Shown in pieces: positions 50,397 through 61,466 of a stretch of DNA of 64,000 nt. Under the pieces are notes generated by a model. That model did no database searches. It was not told the DNA's origin and saw nothing but the letters and a program-made list of their open reading frames with translations. The position numbers and the translations under genes are program-made. This stretch comes from Actinomadura hibisca NBRC 15177 (GTDB taxonomy: Bacteria > Actinomycetota > Actinomycetes > Streptosporangiales > Streptosporangiaceae): contig NZ_BCRO01000001.1 in NCBI RefSeq assembly GCF_001552635.1, forward strand, positions 1-64,000. Reading direction: 5' to 3'. Position 1 is the first letter of the stretch. Each line of letters begins with the position of its first letter.

Positions 50397-50538
50397 GGCG
50401 TCCCTGTTCCCGGAGGTCAGGGCGGTAACCTGGCGGGGCGGGCGATTCCGGTCACGGCGGTGTGGCGTGCGTCATAATCGGGCCGCCCGGGGACCCCGGT
50501 CGCGGGCGGCGGGTACGCGGCCGCTTACCATCCCTGCC

Positions 50539-52379
50539 ATGACGGTGCCACCCGAAGAACTCGAACTGGCCGCCGCCTTCCCCCCGGCCGAGCGGGACCG
50601 GTGGCGGGAGATGGTGCAGGGGGTGCTGCGCAAGTCCGGCGCGGCGACCGAGCAGACCCCCCTCGGCGAGGTCGAGGGCCTGCTGACCCGCGCGTCCTAC
50701 GACGGCGTGCCGATCGCCGCGCTCTACACCGCCGCCGACGCCGCGGCCGCCCCCGTGCCGGGCCGCCCGGGGCTCGCGCCCCGCGTCCGCGAGGTGCGGC
50801 CCGAGGGGGAGGGCCTGGCGGGCTGGGACGTCCGGCAGCGGCACGCGCATCCCGACCCGGCCGTCACCCGGGAGGCGGTCCTCGCCGACCTGGAGAACGG
50901 CGCGACCTCGGTGTGGCTGGCGCTGGGCGAGGGCGGCCTGCCCGTCGCGTCCCTCGGCGACGCGCTGCGCGGCGTCTACCTCGACCTCGCGCCGGTCGTG
51001 CTGGACGCCGGGGAGCGGACGGCCGAGGCCGCCGACGCGTTCCTCGCGCTGGTCACCGAGCAGGGCAAGGCCGCCGAGGCCGCCGGGAACCTCGGGGCCG
51101 ACCCGCTGGGCCTGGCCGCCCGCACCGGCGCCGCCGTCCCGGTCGGGCCCGCCGCCGAGCTGGCCGTCCGGGTCGCCCGCGAGTTCCCCAAGCTGCGCGC
51201 CCTCACCGTGGACGGCACCGTCTACCACGACGCGGGCGGCAGCGACGCCGACGAGCTGGGCGCGGCCGTCGCCACCGGCGTCGCCTACCTGCGGGCCCTG
51301 ACCGACGCCGGGCTGAGCGTGGACGAGGCGTTCGCGCAGATCGAGTTCCGCGTGGCCGTCAACGCCGACCAGTTCCTGTCCATCGCCAAGCTGCGCGCGC
51401 TGCGCCGCCTGTGGACGCGGGTGGCGGAGGTGAGCGGGGCCACTGAGGACACCGCGGACACCGTCGCGCGGGTGCACGCCGTCACCTCCTCGGCGATGAT
51501 GACGCGCCGCGACCCGTGGGTGAACATGTTGCGCACCACCGTCGCCTGCTTCGCCGCCGGGGTCGGCGGCGCGGACGCCGTCACCGTCCAGCCGTTCGAC
51601 GCCCGCCTCGGCCTGCCCGACGACTTCGCCCGCCGCATCGCCCGCAACACCCACACGCTGCTGCTGGAGGAGTCGAGCCTGGCGCGCGTGGTGGACCCGG
51701 CGGGCGGCTCCTGGTACGTCGAGCGCGTCACCGAGGACCTGGCGGGCGTCGCCTGGACCTGGTTCACCGAGATCGAGAAGGCCGGGGGAGCGGCCGCCGC
51801 GCTGGAGTCCGGGCTGATCGCCGGGCGCGTGGCCGCCACCTGGGAGCGCCGCCGCAAGGACATCGCGCGCCGCAAGGCCCCGCTCACCGGCGTCAGCGAG
51901 TTCCCCAACCTGACCGAGAAGCTGCCCGAGCGCGCGCCCGCGCCGGAGCGGCCGGGCGGCGGGCTGCCCGTCGTCCGCTACGCGCAGGACTTCGAGGCGC
52001 TGCGGGACCGCTCCGACGCGCACGCCGAGGCCACCGGCGCGCGCCCCAGGGTGTACCTGGCCACGCTCGGTCCCGTCGCCGTGCACACCGCCCGCGCGTC
52101 CTTCGCCGCCAACCTGTTCCAGGCGGGCGGGATCGAGACCGTCAGCGGGCCGCCGGAGGACTTCGCCGCCTCCGGGGCCGCCGTCGCGTGCCTGTGCTCC
52201 AGCGACAAGTTGTACGCCGAGCAGGCCGCCTCCGCCGCCGCCGTCCTCAGGGACGCCGGGGCAGTGAAGGTGTGGCTGGCGGGTAAGGGTGACCACGACG
52301 GGGTGGACGCGCACGTGCACGCGGGCTGCGACGCGGTCGCGGTGCTGGAGACCACCCTCAGCGATCTGGGAGTGAACCG

Positions 52380-52383
<4 letters not shown>
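50539..52383 (+). CDS. mutA: Methylmalonyl-CoA mutase small (beta) subunit
   Basis: A 614-residue subunit resembling the catalytic chain but with a degenerate B12 domain: the C-terminal region (from [28 protein letters not shown]) lacks the DxHxxG cobalamin-ligand motif, as expected for MutA. It pairs with MutB in the heterodimer converting (R)-methylmalonyl-CoA to succinyl-CoA. The ATG 50539 has no Shine-Dalgarno sequence, but TACCAT lies 7 bp upstream (50526-50531), exactly where a -10 element would produce a leaderless mRNA. Its stop overlaps the mutB start (ATGA). Confidence 0.92.
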
Positions 52384-54603
<2,220 letters not shown>

Positions 54604-54611
<8 letters not shown>

Positions 54612-55584
54612 GCCGGCGCTGGAGGACTACGTCGCGGGGGTGCGGGAGGGCTCCCGGGCGTGGGTCGCGCGCGCGATCACGCTCGTGGAGTCGTCCCGGC
54701 CCGACCACGCCGAGCTGGCGCAGCGCCTGCTGGTGGAGCTGACCCCGCACACCGGCGGCGCGCGGCGGGTCGGCATCACCGGCGTGCCGGGCGTCGGCAA
54801 GTCCACCTTCATCGACGCGCTCGGCACCAACCTCACCGGCGACGGGCACAAGGTCGCGGTGCTGGCGGTGGACCCGTCCTCCACCCGCACCGGCGGCAGC
54901 ATCCTGGGCGACAAGACCCGGATGCAGCGCCTGGCGGTCGACCCGAACGCCTTCATCCGGCCCTCGCCGACGGCGGGCACCCTCGGCGGCGTCGCCAAGG
55001 CCACCCGCGAGGCGATGGTCGTCATGGAGGCCGCCGGGTACGACGTGGTGCTGGTGGAGACGGTGGGCGTCGGGCAGTCCGAGACGACCGTGGCCGAGAT
55101 GGTGGACTCGTTCCTGTTCCTCACCCTGGCCCGCACCGGCGACCAGCTCCAGGGCATCAAGAAGGGCGTGCTGGAGCTGGCCGACGTCATCGCGGTCAAC
55201 AAGGCCGACGGCCCGCACGAGATGGAGGCCAAGAAGGCCGCCCGCGAGCTGGCCGGGGCGCTGCGGCTGCTGCGCAGCGACGAGCGCGTCCGGGACACGC
55301 CCGTGCTGACGTGCAGCGCCCGCGACAACGTCGGCCTCGACACGGTGTGGCGGCAGCTGGTGGACCATCAGGACCGACTGCGCGAATCGGGCGAGCTGGA
55401 CGAGCGGCGGCGGCGCCAGCAGGTCGGCTGGACCCGCCGGATGGTGCGCGACCGGCTGCTGGCCGAGCTGGGTTCCCATCCGGCCGTCCGGAAGCTGGCC
55501 CCGGAGCTGGAGGCGCAGGTCGCGGCGGGGACGCTGACCCCGGCGCTGGCCGCCGAACGTCTTCTGGCCGCCTTCACGCGCTGA
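54604..55584 (+). CDS. meaB: MeaB-type GTPase chaperone of methylmalonyl-CoA mutase
   Basis: A 326-residue G3E-family P-loop GTPase. Walker [15 protein letters not shown] (~residue 60), [32 protein letters not shown] (switch region), NKADG (specificity), and a C-terminal dimerisation helix. MeaB binds the mutase, gates cofactor loading and ejects damaged cob(II)alamin. It overlaps mutB by 8 bp, so translation of the three genes is coupled. Confidence 0.95.
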
Positions 55585-55659
55585 CCGGGATCGTGATTGG
55601 GGACGGTCGATAAGCCCGGGTCCCGGCCGCGGCGCGCTCGCATCCGGTACAAAGTCCTG

Positions 55660-56697
55660 ATGGACGTCATCGCGCTGGACGACCCGACCGACGCTCAGAT
55701 CCGGCGGTGGCACGCCGTGCTGACGGCGGTGCACGCCGCCGACCCGGTGACCGGCCCGGCCGGTGATCCCGCGCCCGACCTGGAACAGACCACCGCCTGG
55801 CTGCTGGGCCCCGAGCAGGGCGGCCGCCAGCGGTTGTGGGCCGTCCCCGGCGGCGTCGTGGACGGCGGCACGGACGGCGCGGACGGCGGCGCGGGCGGCG
55901 CGGGCGGGTACGCGGCGGTGGCGGCGCTGCGGCTGCCCGGCGGCCCCGGCGCCGACCGTCCCGCCGAGATCGACATCCGGGTGCGCCCGGAGCTGCGGCG
56001 GCGCGGCCTGGGCCGCGGCCTGCTGCGGGTGGCCGCCGCCGGGCTGCGCGCCGACGGCCGCCCCAGCGTGATCGCCCAGGTGCTGGCCGGGACCCCGGCG
56101 GTGCCGTTCCTGGAGTCGCAGGGCTTCCAGTGCGTGCTGACGCTGCGCGGGCTGCTGCTGGACCTCGCCGACGTGCCGCCCGCGCGCGTGGCGGAGCTGC
56201 TGGCGGCCGGGCCCGCCGGTTACGACCTGGTCCGCTGGCGCGGCGTGGTGCCCGACGGGCACGCCGACGCGCTGGCCCGCGCCAAGGACGCCATGGCCGA
56301 CCTCGCCGAGTACGAGGGCGCGCCCTGGGACGCCCACCGGGTGCGCGAGATGGCCGAGATGGTCGCCAAGCGCGGCGACGACCTCTACACGATCGCCGCC
56401 GTCCGCGACGGCGGCATCGCCGGGTTCACCGAGATCGTGGTGCCCGCCGAGGGCGGCGAGCGCGCCGCCCAGTACGACACCGCCGTGGTGCCCGCGCACC
56501 GGGGGCGGCGGCTCGGCATCTGGGTGAAGGCCGCGATGCTGGAGTGGCTGCGCGCCGAGCGCCCCGAGGTCCGCGAGATCGAGACCGACAACGCCGGGGA
56601 CAACGCGCACATGCTCGCGGTCAACGAGGAGCTGGGCTTCCGGCGGCAGCGCGAGTCGCGCGAGTACCAGGCGGCGGCCGCCGACCTGCCGAGCTGA
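55660..56697 (+). CDS. Double-GNAT-domain acetyltransferase
   Basis: A 345-residue protein with two GNAT modules: the first has IRVRPELRRRGLGRGLLRVAAAGLRADGR (acetyl-CoA-binding RxxGxG/A), the second VPAHRGRRLGIWVKAAMLEWLR with DNAGDNAHMLAVNEELGFRRQ (typical Asn and terminal strand). A Gly/Ala/Asp-rich insertion lies near residues 65-85. Tandem-GNAT proteins acetylate small molecules such as mycothiol precursors or drugs; the substrate is not evident. It follows the mut operon by 75 bp, with a weak ribosome-binding site at the chosen ATG. The start is uncertain. Confidence 0.88.
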   Translation: MDVIALDDPTDAQIRRWHAVLTAVHAADPVTGPAGDPAPDLEQTTAWLLGPEQGGRQRLWAVPGGVVDGGTDGADGGAGGAGGYAAVAALRLPGGPGADRPAEIDIRVRPELRRRGLGRGLLRVAAAGLRADGRPSVIAQVLAGTPAVPFLESQGFQCVLTLRGLLLDLADVPPARVAELLAAGPAGYDLVRWRGVVPDGHADALARAKDAMADLAEYEGAPWDAHRVREMAEMVAKRGDDLYTIAAVRDGGIAGFTEIVVPAEGGERAAQYDTAVVPAHRGRRLGIWVKAAMLEWLRAERPEVREIETDNAGDNAHMLAVNEELGFRRQRESREYQAAAADLPS

Positions 56698-56860
56698 CCC
56701 GCCGAGTCGACCCGCCGGACCGACCCGCCCGCCGGCGTTCCCCGTCCGCTCACCTCCCCGCCCGTTCCGCGTCCGAAAATGTCTTGCCGAGCGCCCCGCG
56801 CGATCGGCACTCTGAGGATGCCTTCCGGAAATACCGGACGCCGGGGAATTCCCCGGCCAT

Positions 56861-56931
56861 TCCTTCGTGGTTCAAGGGTGGAACGCCGCGGCGTCAATGC
56901 GGAAATCCAGGTTCGAATCCTGGCGGGGGAG
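56861..56931 (+). tRNA. tRNA-Asp-like (GUC), atypical
   Basis: Cloverleaf by hand: acceptor TCCTTCG/CGGGGGA (two U-G pairs), D stem GTTC/GAAC, anticodon stem CCGCG/TGCGG (closing G-U pair), loop GCGTCAA with anticodon GTC at 56893-56895, T stem CCAGG/CCTGG with canonical loop TTCGAAT, and discriminator G (aspartate identity base). Position 33 is C where U is nearly universal, and the sequence is unlike usual bacterial tRNA-Asp. It lies 27 bp upstream of an HNH nuclease gene in the same direction. It could be a functional divergent tRNA or a tRNA-derived element. Confidence 0.55.
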
Positions 56932-56958
56932 CGGGCGTGACGGGCAGGAGGTGACCCG

Positions 56959-57402
56959 ATGCACGTGCTCGTTCTGAACGCGTCGTACGAGCCCTTACAG
57001 AAAGTGGACCTGCGGCACGCCATCCGCATGCTGGTGCGCGAGGTGGCGGTGGTCGAGGAGGCCGAGGAGGGGCGCACCATCGGCCGCTACCCGGTGCCGC
57101 GGGTGCTGCGGCTGGTCCGGTACGTGGCGATGCGCTGGCGGCACGGCAGGCGGCCGCCGTGGAGCAAGCGCGGCGTCTACCTGCGCGACCGGGGCCTGTG
57201 CGGCTACTGCGGCGGGCGCGGCAACACCATCGACCACGTGCACCCGCAGTCGCGCGGCGGCGGCGACACCTGGGAGAACACCGTCCTGGCGTGCGGCAGG
57301 TGCAACAACCGGAAAGGCGACCGGACGCTGGCGGAGACCGGGCTGCGGCTGCGCGTCGAGTTGCGCGTGCCGCGCTGGGAGGAACTGGTCGGCCTGCGGT
57401 GA
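56959..57402 (+). CDS. HNH endonuclease
   Basis: A 147-residue protein. N-terminal region VLVLNASYEPLQKVDLRHAIRMLV, then a C-terminal HNH nuclease domain (~75-130): LRDRGLCGYCGGRG, IDHVHPQSRGGGDTWENTVLACGRCNNRKGDRTL, with the two CxxC zinc pairs and catalytic DH..N residues. It begins at ATG 56959 behind a near-perfect AGGAGGTGA. This NASYEPL-type HNH family is widespread and conserved in actinobacteria as a stand-alone gene, so it may be a housekeeping nucleic-acid enzyme, not a mobile element. It sits just after a tRNA-like gene. Confidence 0.92.
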   Translation: MHVLVLNASYEPLQKVDLRHAIRMLVREVAVVEEAEEGRTIGRYPVPRVLRLVRYVAMRWRHGRRPPWSKRGVYLRDRGLCGYCGGRGNTIDHVHPQSRGGGDTWENTVLACGRCNNRKGDRTLAETGLRLRVELRVPRWEELVGLR

Positions 57403-57449
57403 CCACAGAGGGGACAGACTGAACGGGAAAAGGACCGGACGGGGTGACG

Positions 57450-57477
57450 GGCCGGATCGCGCACGCGCGGTCCGGCC
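57450..57477 (+). terminator. Terminator after HNH gene
   Basis: Inverted arms GGCCGGA / TCCGGCC, extended by CGCGC/GCGCG with one mismatch, form a long stem 48 bp after the HNH stop, followed by TTCGTTT. Confidence 0.65.
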
Positions 57478-57609
57478 TTCGTTTCGCCGCCGCCCTCCCC
57501 GATGAGTAGTGCACATGTGACTCTGTGTGTTTTGTCAACCAAGAGTGATGAATTGGCCGATTGTGGTAGCGTGCCGCCAATCTTCGGGATGGTGTTTAAG
57601 GAGAGTTCA

Positions 57610-58632
57610 GTGGCGGCCCACGTCCGGAAACGACGCTTCACCCGGCTGCGTTCGGCCCGCGGCCGCGGCGCGGCGGTCGCGCTCGTGCTGGCGGGCACGG
57701 CCCTGTTCCCGCACGCCTCCGGCGCGGCCGCGCTGCCGCTGGAGCCGAAGAAGGACAACGCCAAGGAGTACGCCAAGCTCAAGAAGCGCGCCGACGCCCT
57801 GGCCAAGGAGTACCGCGGCGAGCTGATCTCCCTGGAGGAGGCGAAGAGGGCCGCGGTGCGCGCCGACGCCGACGCCGGCCGGCTCGGCGCCGAGTACGAC
57901 CGGGCCCGCGCCGACGTGGGCCGGATGGCCGCCAGCAGCTACATGACCGGCAGCCTGGACACCATCCCGATCGTCACCGCCGACGACCCGGGCAACGCGG
58001 TCCGGGCCGCGTCGATGGTCGAGCACCTGGCCCGCAACAACAGCGCGCGCATCGCGGACCTGCGGACGCTGGCGACCAAGGCCGAGGCGTCGCAGAAGAC
58101 CGCCGAGAACAAGCTCGCCGACGTCAAGAAGGAGATCGAGGACCTGGAGAGCCAGCGCGACCGGGTCAAGAGGCTGCTGGTCAAGTACAAGCCCGAGGCG
58201 CCCCCCGGCTCCGGCGGCTCGGCGGGCGGCGGCGCGGGCCGTCCCGACGGCGTCAGCGGCACCAAGTCGCCCATCATCGGCAACTCGATGACCGCGCGGA
58301 TGCGCACCGTGCTGCTGGCGGTGGACGGCAAGTTCGGCCCGTTCCCCGCCATCGGCTGCGCCCGCCCCGGCGACCCCCAGGACCACGGCTCGGGCCGCGC
58401 CTGCGACTTCATGGAGAGCAGCGGCGGCAAGATGCCGAGCGCCTCGGCCCGCGCCCACGGCGACGCGGTGGCGCAGTACATCATCAGCAACGCCTCCGGC
58501 CTCGGCATCAAGTACGTGATCTGGCGGCAGCGCATCTACGACATGCGCGGCAGCGGCGGCTGGAAGCCGATGTCGGACCGCGGCAGCGTCACCCAGAACC
58601 ACTACGACCACGTGCACGTCTCGGTCCTGTAG
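57610..58632 (+). CDS. Secreted coiled-coil protein with LAS-type (M15-like, ARB_07466) peptidase domain
   Basis: A 340-residue exported protein. Signal peptide at residues ~1-37 (basic start, hydrophobic core, ASG/AAA cleavage region); a coiled coil at ~45-195 (AKEYAKLKKRADALAKEY ... KEIEDLESQRDRVKRLL); a Gly/Ser/Pro linker; and a C-terminal domain (~225-340) with DHGSGRACDFM (H-x6-D) and NHYDHVHVS (HxH), the zinc ligands of LAS-family peptidoglycan peptidases and ARB_07466-like domains. A coiled coil plus wall-peptidase layout recalls RipA/CwlO-like hydrolases regulated by FtsEX. GTG 57610 is chosen because AAGGAGAG is just upstream. Confidence 0.9.
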   Translation: MAAHVRKRRFTRLRSARGRGAAVALVLAGTALFPHASGAAALPLEPKKDNAKEYAKLKKRADALAKEYRGELISLEEAKRAAVRADADAGRLGAEYDRARADVGRMAASSYMTGSLDTIPIVTADDPGNAVRAASMVEHLARNNSARIADLRTLATKAEASQKTAENKLADVKKEIEDLESQRDRVKRLLVKYKPEAPPGSGGSAGGGAGRPDGVSGTKSPIIGNSMTARMRTVLLAVDGKFGPFPAIGCARPGDPQDHGSGRACDFMESSGGKMPSASARAHGDAVAQYIISNASGLGIKYVIWRQRIYDMRGSGGWKPMSDRGSVTQNHYDHVHVSVL

Positions 58633-58659
58633 CCGCCGGGCGCCAGGCCCGAGGCGGGT

Positions 58660-59721
58660 TCACCGTCCCGGGGCCCGCACCTCCGCCACCCGGCCGTCGC
58701 GGGCCGAGCGCTGGGCCGCCTCGATGACCTCCAGGCCCGCGATCGCGTCCGTCAGCGTCACCGGGGCCGGGGCCTCGCCGCGCAGGGAGCGGGCCACACC
58801 GGCGTAGAAGTCCTGGTAGGCGCCCGGCAGCGTCGGCTCGGGGCGCTCGTCGCCGGGCACGCCCAGCAGGCCGTAGGTCTCCGGCGGCATCTGTCCCCAG
58901 TCCGGGTCGCGCGGGGTGCGGCCCTCGCGCAGGGCGTCCTCCTGGCCGTCCATGCCGTGCACGGTGTAGGCCGCCTCGCTGCCCAGCACGCGGAAGCGCG
59001 GGCCCAGCGCGGCGGCGGTCGCGCTCATCCACAGGTGCGAGCGGACGCCGCCCGGATGGGCCAGCGCGACGAACACGTCATCAGGGGCGGCGGCCCCGGC
59101 GCGGCGTGCGTCGATCTCGGCGTAGACGGTCTCGGGGCGGCCGAACAGCGTGACGGCCTGGTCGATCAGGTGGGAGCCCAGGTCGTACAGGATGCCCCCG
59201 GCGTCGCGCGGGTCGGCGCTCTCCTTCCAGCCCGGCTTGATCTCGGGCCGCCACCGCTCGAAACGCGACTCGAACCGCCGGACCTGACCCAGGCGGCCCG
59301 CGCCGGCGAGGCTCGCCACCGTCCGGAAGTCGCCGTCCCAGCGGCGGTTGTGGAAGGGGAACACCGGCAGCCCCCGGACCGCGCTGAGCGCGGCCAGCGA
59401 GCGGGCGTCGGCCGCCGACGCCGCCACCGGCTTGTCCAGGACCACCGGCAGGCCCGTCGTCAGCGCGGTGCGGGCCAGCGGGACGTGCTGGCGGTTGGGC
59501 GCGGTCACCACGACCAGGTCGTAGGCGCCGGTCGCCTCCCACAGCCGGTCGGTGCCGGCGAGCACCCTGGCGTCGGGGTAGCGGGCCCGCACGGCCTCCT
59601 GCCGCTCGGGGTTGCCCGTCACCACCGCGGCCAGGCGCAGGTCCGGCACCGAGGAGATCAGCGGGGCGTGGAACACCGAGCCCCCGGTGCCGTATCCGAT
59701 GAGTGCCACACGCAGAGTCAT
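58660..59721 (-). CDS. Gfo/Idh/MocA-family oxidoreductase
   Basis: A 353-residue NAD(P)-dependent oxidoreductase. Rossmann start TLRVALIGYGTGGSVFHAPLISS; conserved EKP-like VVLDKPVAASAADARSLA; and a C-terminal alpha/beta domain with GGILYDLGSHLIDQAVTLFG, where the DxGxHxxD-type residues act on the substrate. These enzymes oxidise or reduce sugars, inositols and related polyols. It is divergent from the receiver-flavoprotein gene; whether they are functionally linked is unknown. Confidence 0.92.
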   Translation of the reverse strand: MTLRVALIGYGTGGSVFHAPLISSVPDLRLAAVVTGNPERQEAVRARYPDARVLAGTDRLWEATGAYDLVVVTAPNRQHVPLARTALTTGLPVVLDKPVAASAADARSLAALSAVRGLPVFPFHNRRWDGDFRTVASLAGAGRLGQVRRFESRFERWRPEIKPGWKESADPRDAGGILYDLGSHLIDQAVTLFGRPETVYAEIDARRAGAAAPDDVFVALAHPGGVRSHLWMSATAAALGPRFRVLGSEAAYTVHGMDGQEDALREGRTPRDPDWGQMPPETYGLLGVPGDERPEPTLPGAYQDFYAGVARSLRGEAPAPVTLTDAIAGLEVIEAAQRSARDGRVAEVRAPGR

Positions 59722-59825
59722 GGTCCGATCATCCCTGATGGGGGCCGGTGCGGTCGGCGGCAGGCCCGCCGCTGCGCGTTGATCACCGCAGGACGTACGC
59801 TGGCCGGGTGCGGAACGGAGCAGCG

Positions 59826-61466
59826 GTGGCCAAACCTGTGATCATGACCGTGGACGACGATCCGGGCGTGTCCCGGGCGGTGGCGCGCGACCTGCGCCGC
59901 CGCTACGCCGAGGACTACCGGGTGGTGCGCGCCGAGTCCGGGCGGCAGGCGCTGGAGGCGCTGCGCGAGCTGAAGCTGCGCGGCGACGACGCGGCGGTGC
60001 TGCTGGCCGACCACCGCATGCCCGAGATGAACGGCGTGGAGTTCCTGGAACAGGCCATGGACCTGTACCCCAACGCCCGCCGCGTGCTGCTCACCGCCTA
60101 CGCCGACACCGACGCCGCCATCCGCGCCATCAACGTGGTCGACCTCGACCACTACCTGCTCAAGCCGTGGAACCCGCCGGAGGAGAAGCTCTACCCGGTG
60201 CTGGACGAGCAGCTGGAGGGCTGGAAGCGCGCCGAGCGGTGGCGGCCCCAGGAGCTGCGCGTGGTGGGGCACCGCTGGTCGCCGCGCTCCTACGAGGTGC
60301 GCGACTTCCTGGCCCGCAACCAGGTCCCCTACTCCTGGGTGCTGGACACCTCGCCCGAGGGCGTGGAGCTGCTGAAGGCGGCCGGGACGGCGGAGCTGCC
60401 CCTGGTGGTCACCGCCGACGGCGCGACGTTGTCGGCCCCCTCGGACGCCGAGCTGGCGTCGGCGGTGGGCCTGTCCACCGCGCCGGTCGCCGACTTCTAC
60501 GACCTCATCGTGGTCGGCGGCGGGCCCGCCGGGCTCGGCGCGGCGGTGTACGGGGCGTCGGAGGGGCTGCGCACCGTGCTGATCGAGCGGCACGCCTCCG
60601 GCGGCCAGGCCGGGCAGAGCTCGCGGATCGAGAACTACCTCGGCTTCCCCGACGGGGTGTCGGGCGCGCAGCTCGCCGACCGGGCCCGCCGCCAGGCCGA
60701 GAAGTTCGGCGCCGAGCTGACCACCACCGGCAAGGTCGTCGGGCTGGAGGAGCGCGGCGGGGCCCGCGTCGTCCGGCAGGCCGACGGCAGCGAGATCGGC
60801 GCGCACGCGGTGATCCTGGCGACCGGCGTGTCCTACCGCAGGCTGGAGGCCCCGGGCCTGGTGGACTTCTCCGGCTGCGGCGTCTACTACGGCGCGGCCC
60901 CCGCCGAGACGCCCGCCTGCGCGGGCGAGGAGGTCTACGTCGTCGGCGGCGCGAACTCGGCCGGGCAGGCGGCGGTGAACCTGGCGAAGGTCGCCGAGCG
61001 GGTGCACGTCCTGGTGCGCTCCGACGGGCTGCACCGGTCGATGTCGTCCTACCTGGTCGACCAGATCGCGGGCATCCCCAACATCGAGGTCCACCCGCAC
61101 ACCGTCGTCACCGGCGGCAGCGGCAGCGACCACCTGGAGCGGCTCACCCTGGACGGCCCGGACGGCGCGCGCGAGGTCCCCGCGCACTGGCTGTTCGTGT
61201 TCATCGGCGCCGAGCCGCGCACCGACTGGCTGGACGGCGCGGTCGAGCGCGACGCGCACGGCTACCTGCTCACCGGCCCCGACCTGCGCCCGGCCGACCG
61301 CGACGACCCCCGCCCCGCGCGCGCCCCCTACTTCCTGGAGACCAGCATGCCGGGGGTGTTCGCGGCGGGCGACGTGCGCGCCGACTCCATCAAGCGGGTG
61401 GCCTCGGCGGTCGGCGACGGCGCGATGGCGGTCGCCATGGTGCACCGGTACCTGGAGCGCTCATGA
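59826..61466 (+). CDS. Receiver-flavoprotein fusion (response regulator plus thioredoxin-reductase-like oxidoreductase)
   Basis: About 546 residues in three parts. Receiver domain (~1-125: VIMTVDDDPGVSRAVARDL, phosphoacceptor in LLADHRMPEMNG, LLTAYAD, LKPW). A short thioredoxin/glutaredoxin-like module (~140-205: VVGHRWSPRSYEVRDFLARNQVPYSWV ... LPLVVTADG) without a Cys pair. Thioredoxin-reductase-like FAD/NAD(P)H domains (~220-545): YDLIVVGGGPAGLGAAVYGAS, VYVVGGANSAGQAAVNL, GVFAAGDVR. The expected redox CxxC is CGVY, so only one Cys remains. The start GTG 59826 follows GGAG; GTG 59808 is an alternative with a -10-like TACGCT 6 bp upstream. It is coupled by ATGA to the histidine kinase gene. 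Confidence 0.9.
   Translation: MAKPVIMTVDDDPGVSRAVARDLRRRYAEDYRVVRAESGRQALEALRELKLRGDDAAVLLADHRMPEMNGVEFLEQAMDLYPNARRVLLTAYADTDAAIRAINVVDLDHYLLKPWNPPEEKLYPVLDEQLEGWKRAERWRPQELRVVGHRWSPRSYEVRDFLARNQVPYSWVLDTSPEGVELLKAAGTAELPLVVTADGATLSAPSDAELASAVGLSTAPVADFYDLIVVGGGPAGLGAAVYGASEGLRTVLIERHASGGQAGQSSRIENYLGFPDGVSGAQLADRARRQAEKFGAELTTTGKVVGLEERGGARVVRQADGSEIGAHAVILATGVSYRRLEAPGLVDFSGCGVYYGAAPAETPACAGEEVYVVGGANSAGQAAVNLAKVAERVHVLVRSDGLHRSMSSYLVDQIAGIPNIEVHPHTVVTGGSGSDHLERLTLDGPDGAREVPAHWLFVFIGAEPRTDWLDGAVERDAHGYLLTGPDLRPADRDDPRPARAPYFLETSMPGVFAAGDVRADSIKRVASAVGDGAMAVAMVHRYLERS

Noticed and set aside
56959..57402. HNH gene as evidence of a mobile element or homing endonuclease
   Set aside because: No intron, integrase, repeats or att duplication around it; this HNH subtype is a common conserved chromosomal gene in actinobacteria.
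57403..57609. Possible c-di-AMP (ydaO-type) riboswitch upstream of the coiled-coil wall peptidase gene
   Set aside because: Such riboswitches do precede actinobacterial wall hydrolase genes, but I could not find the conserved core; the structured part is better explained as the HNH terminator.
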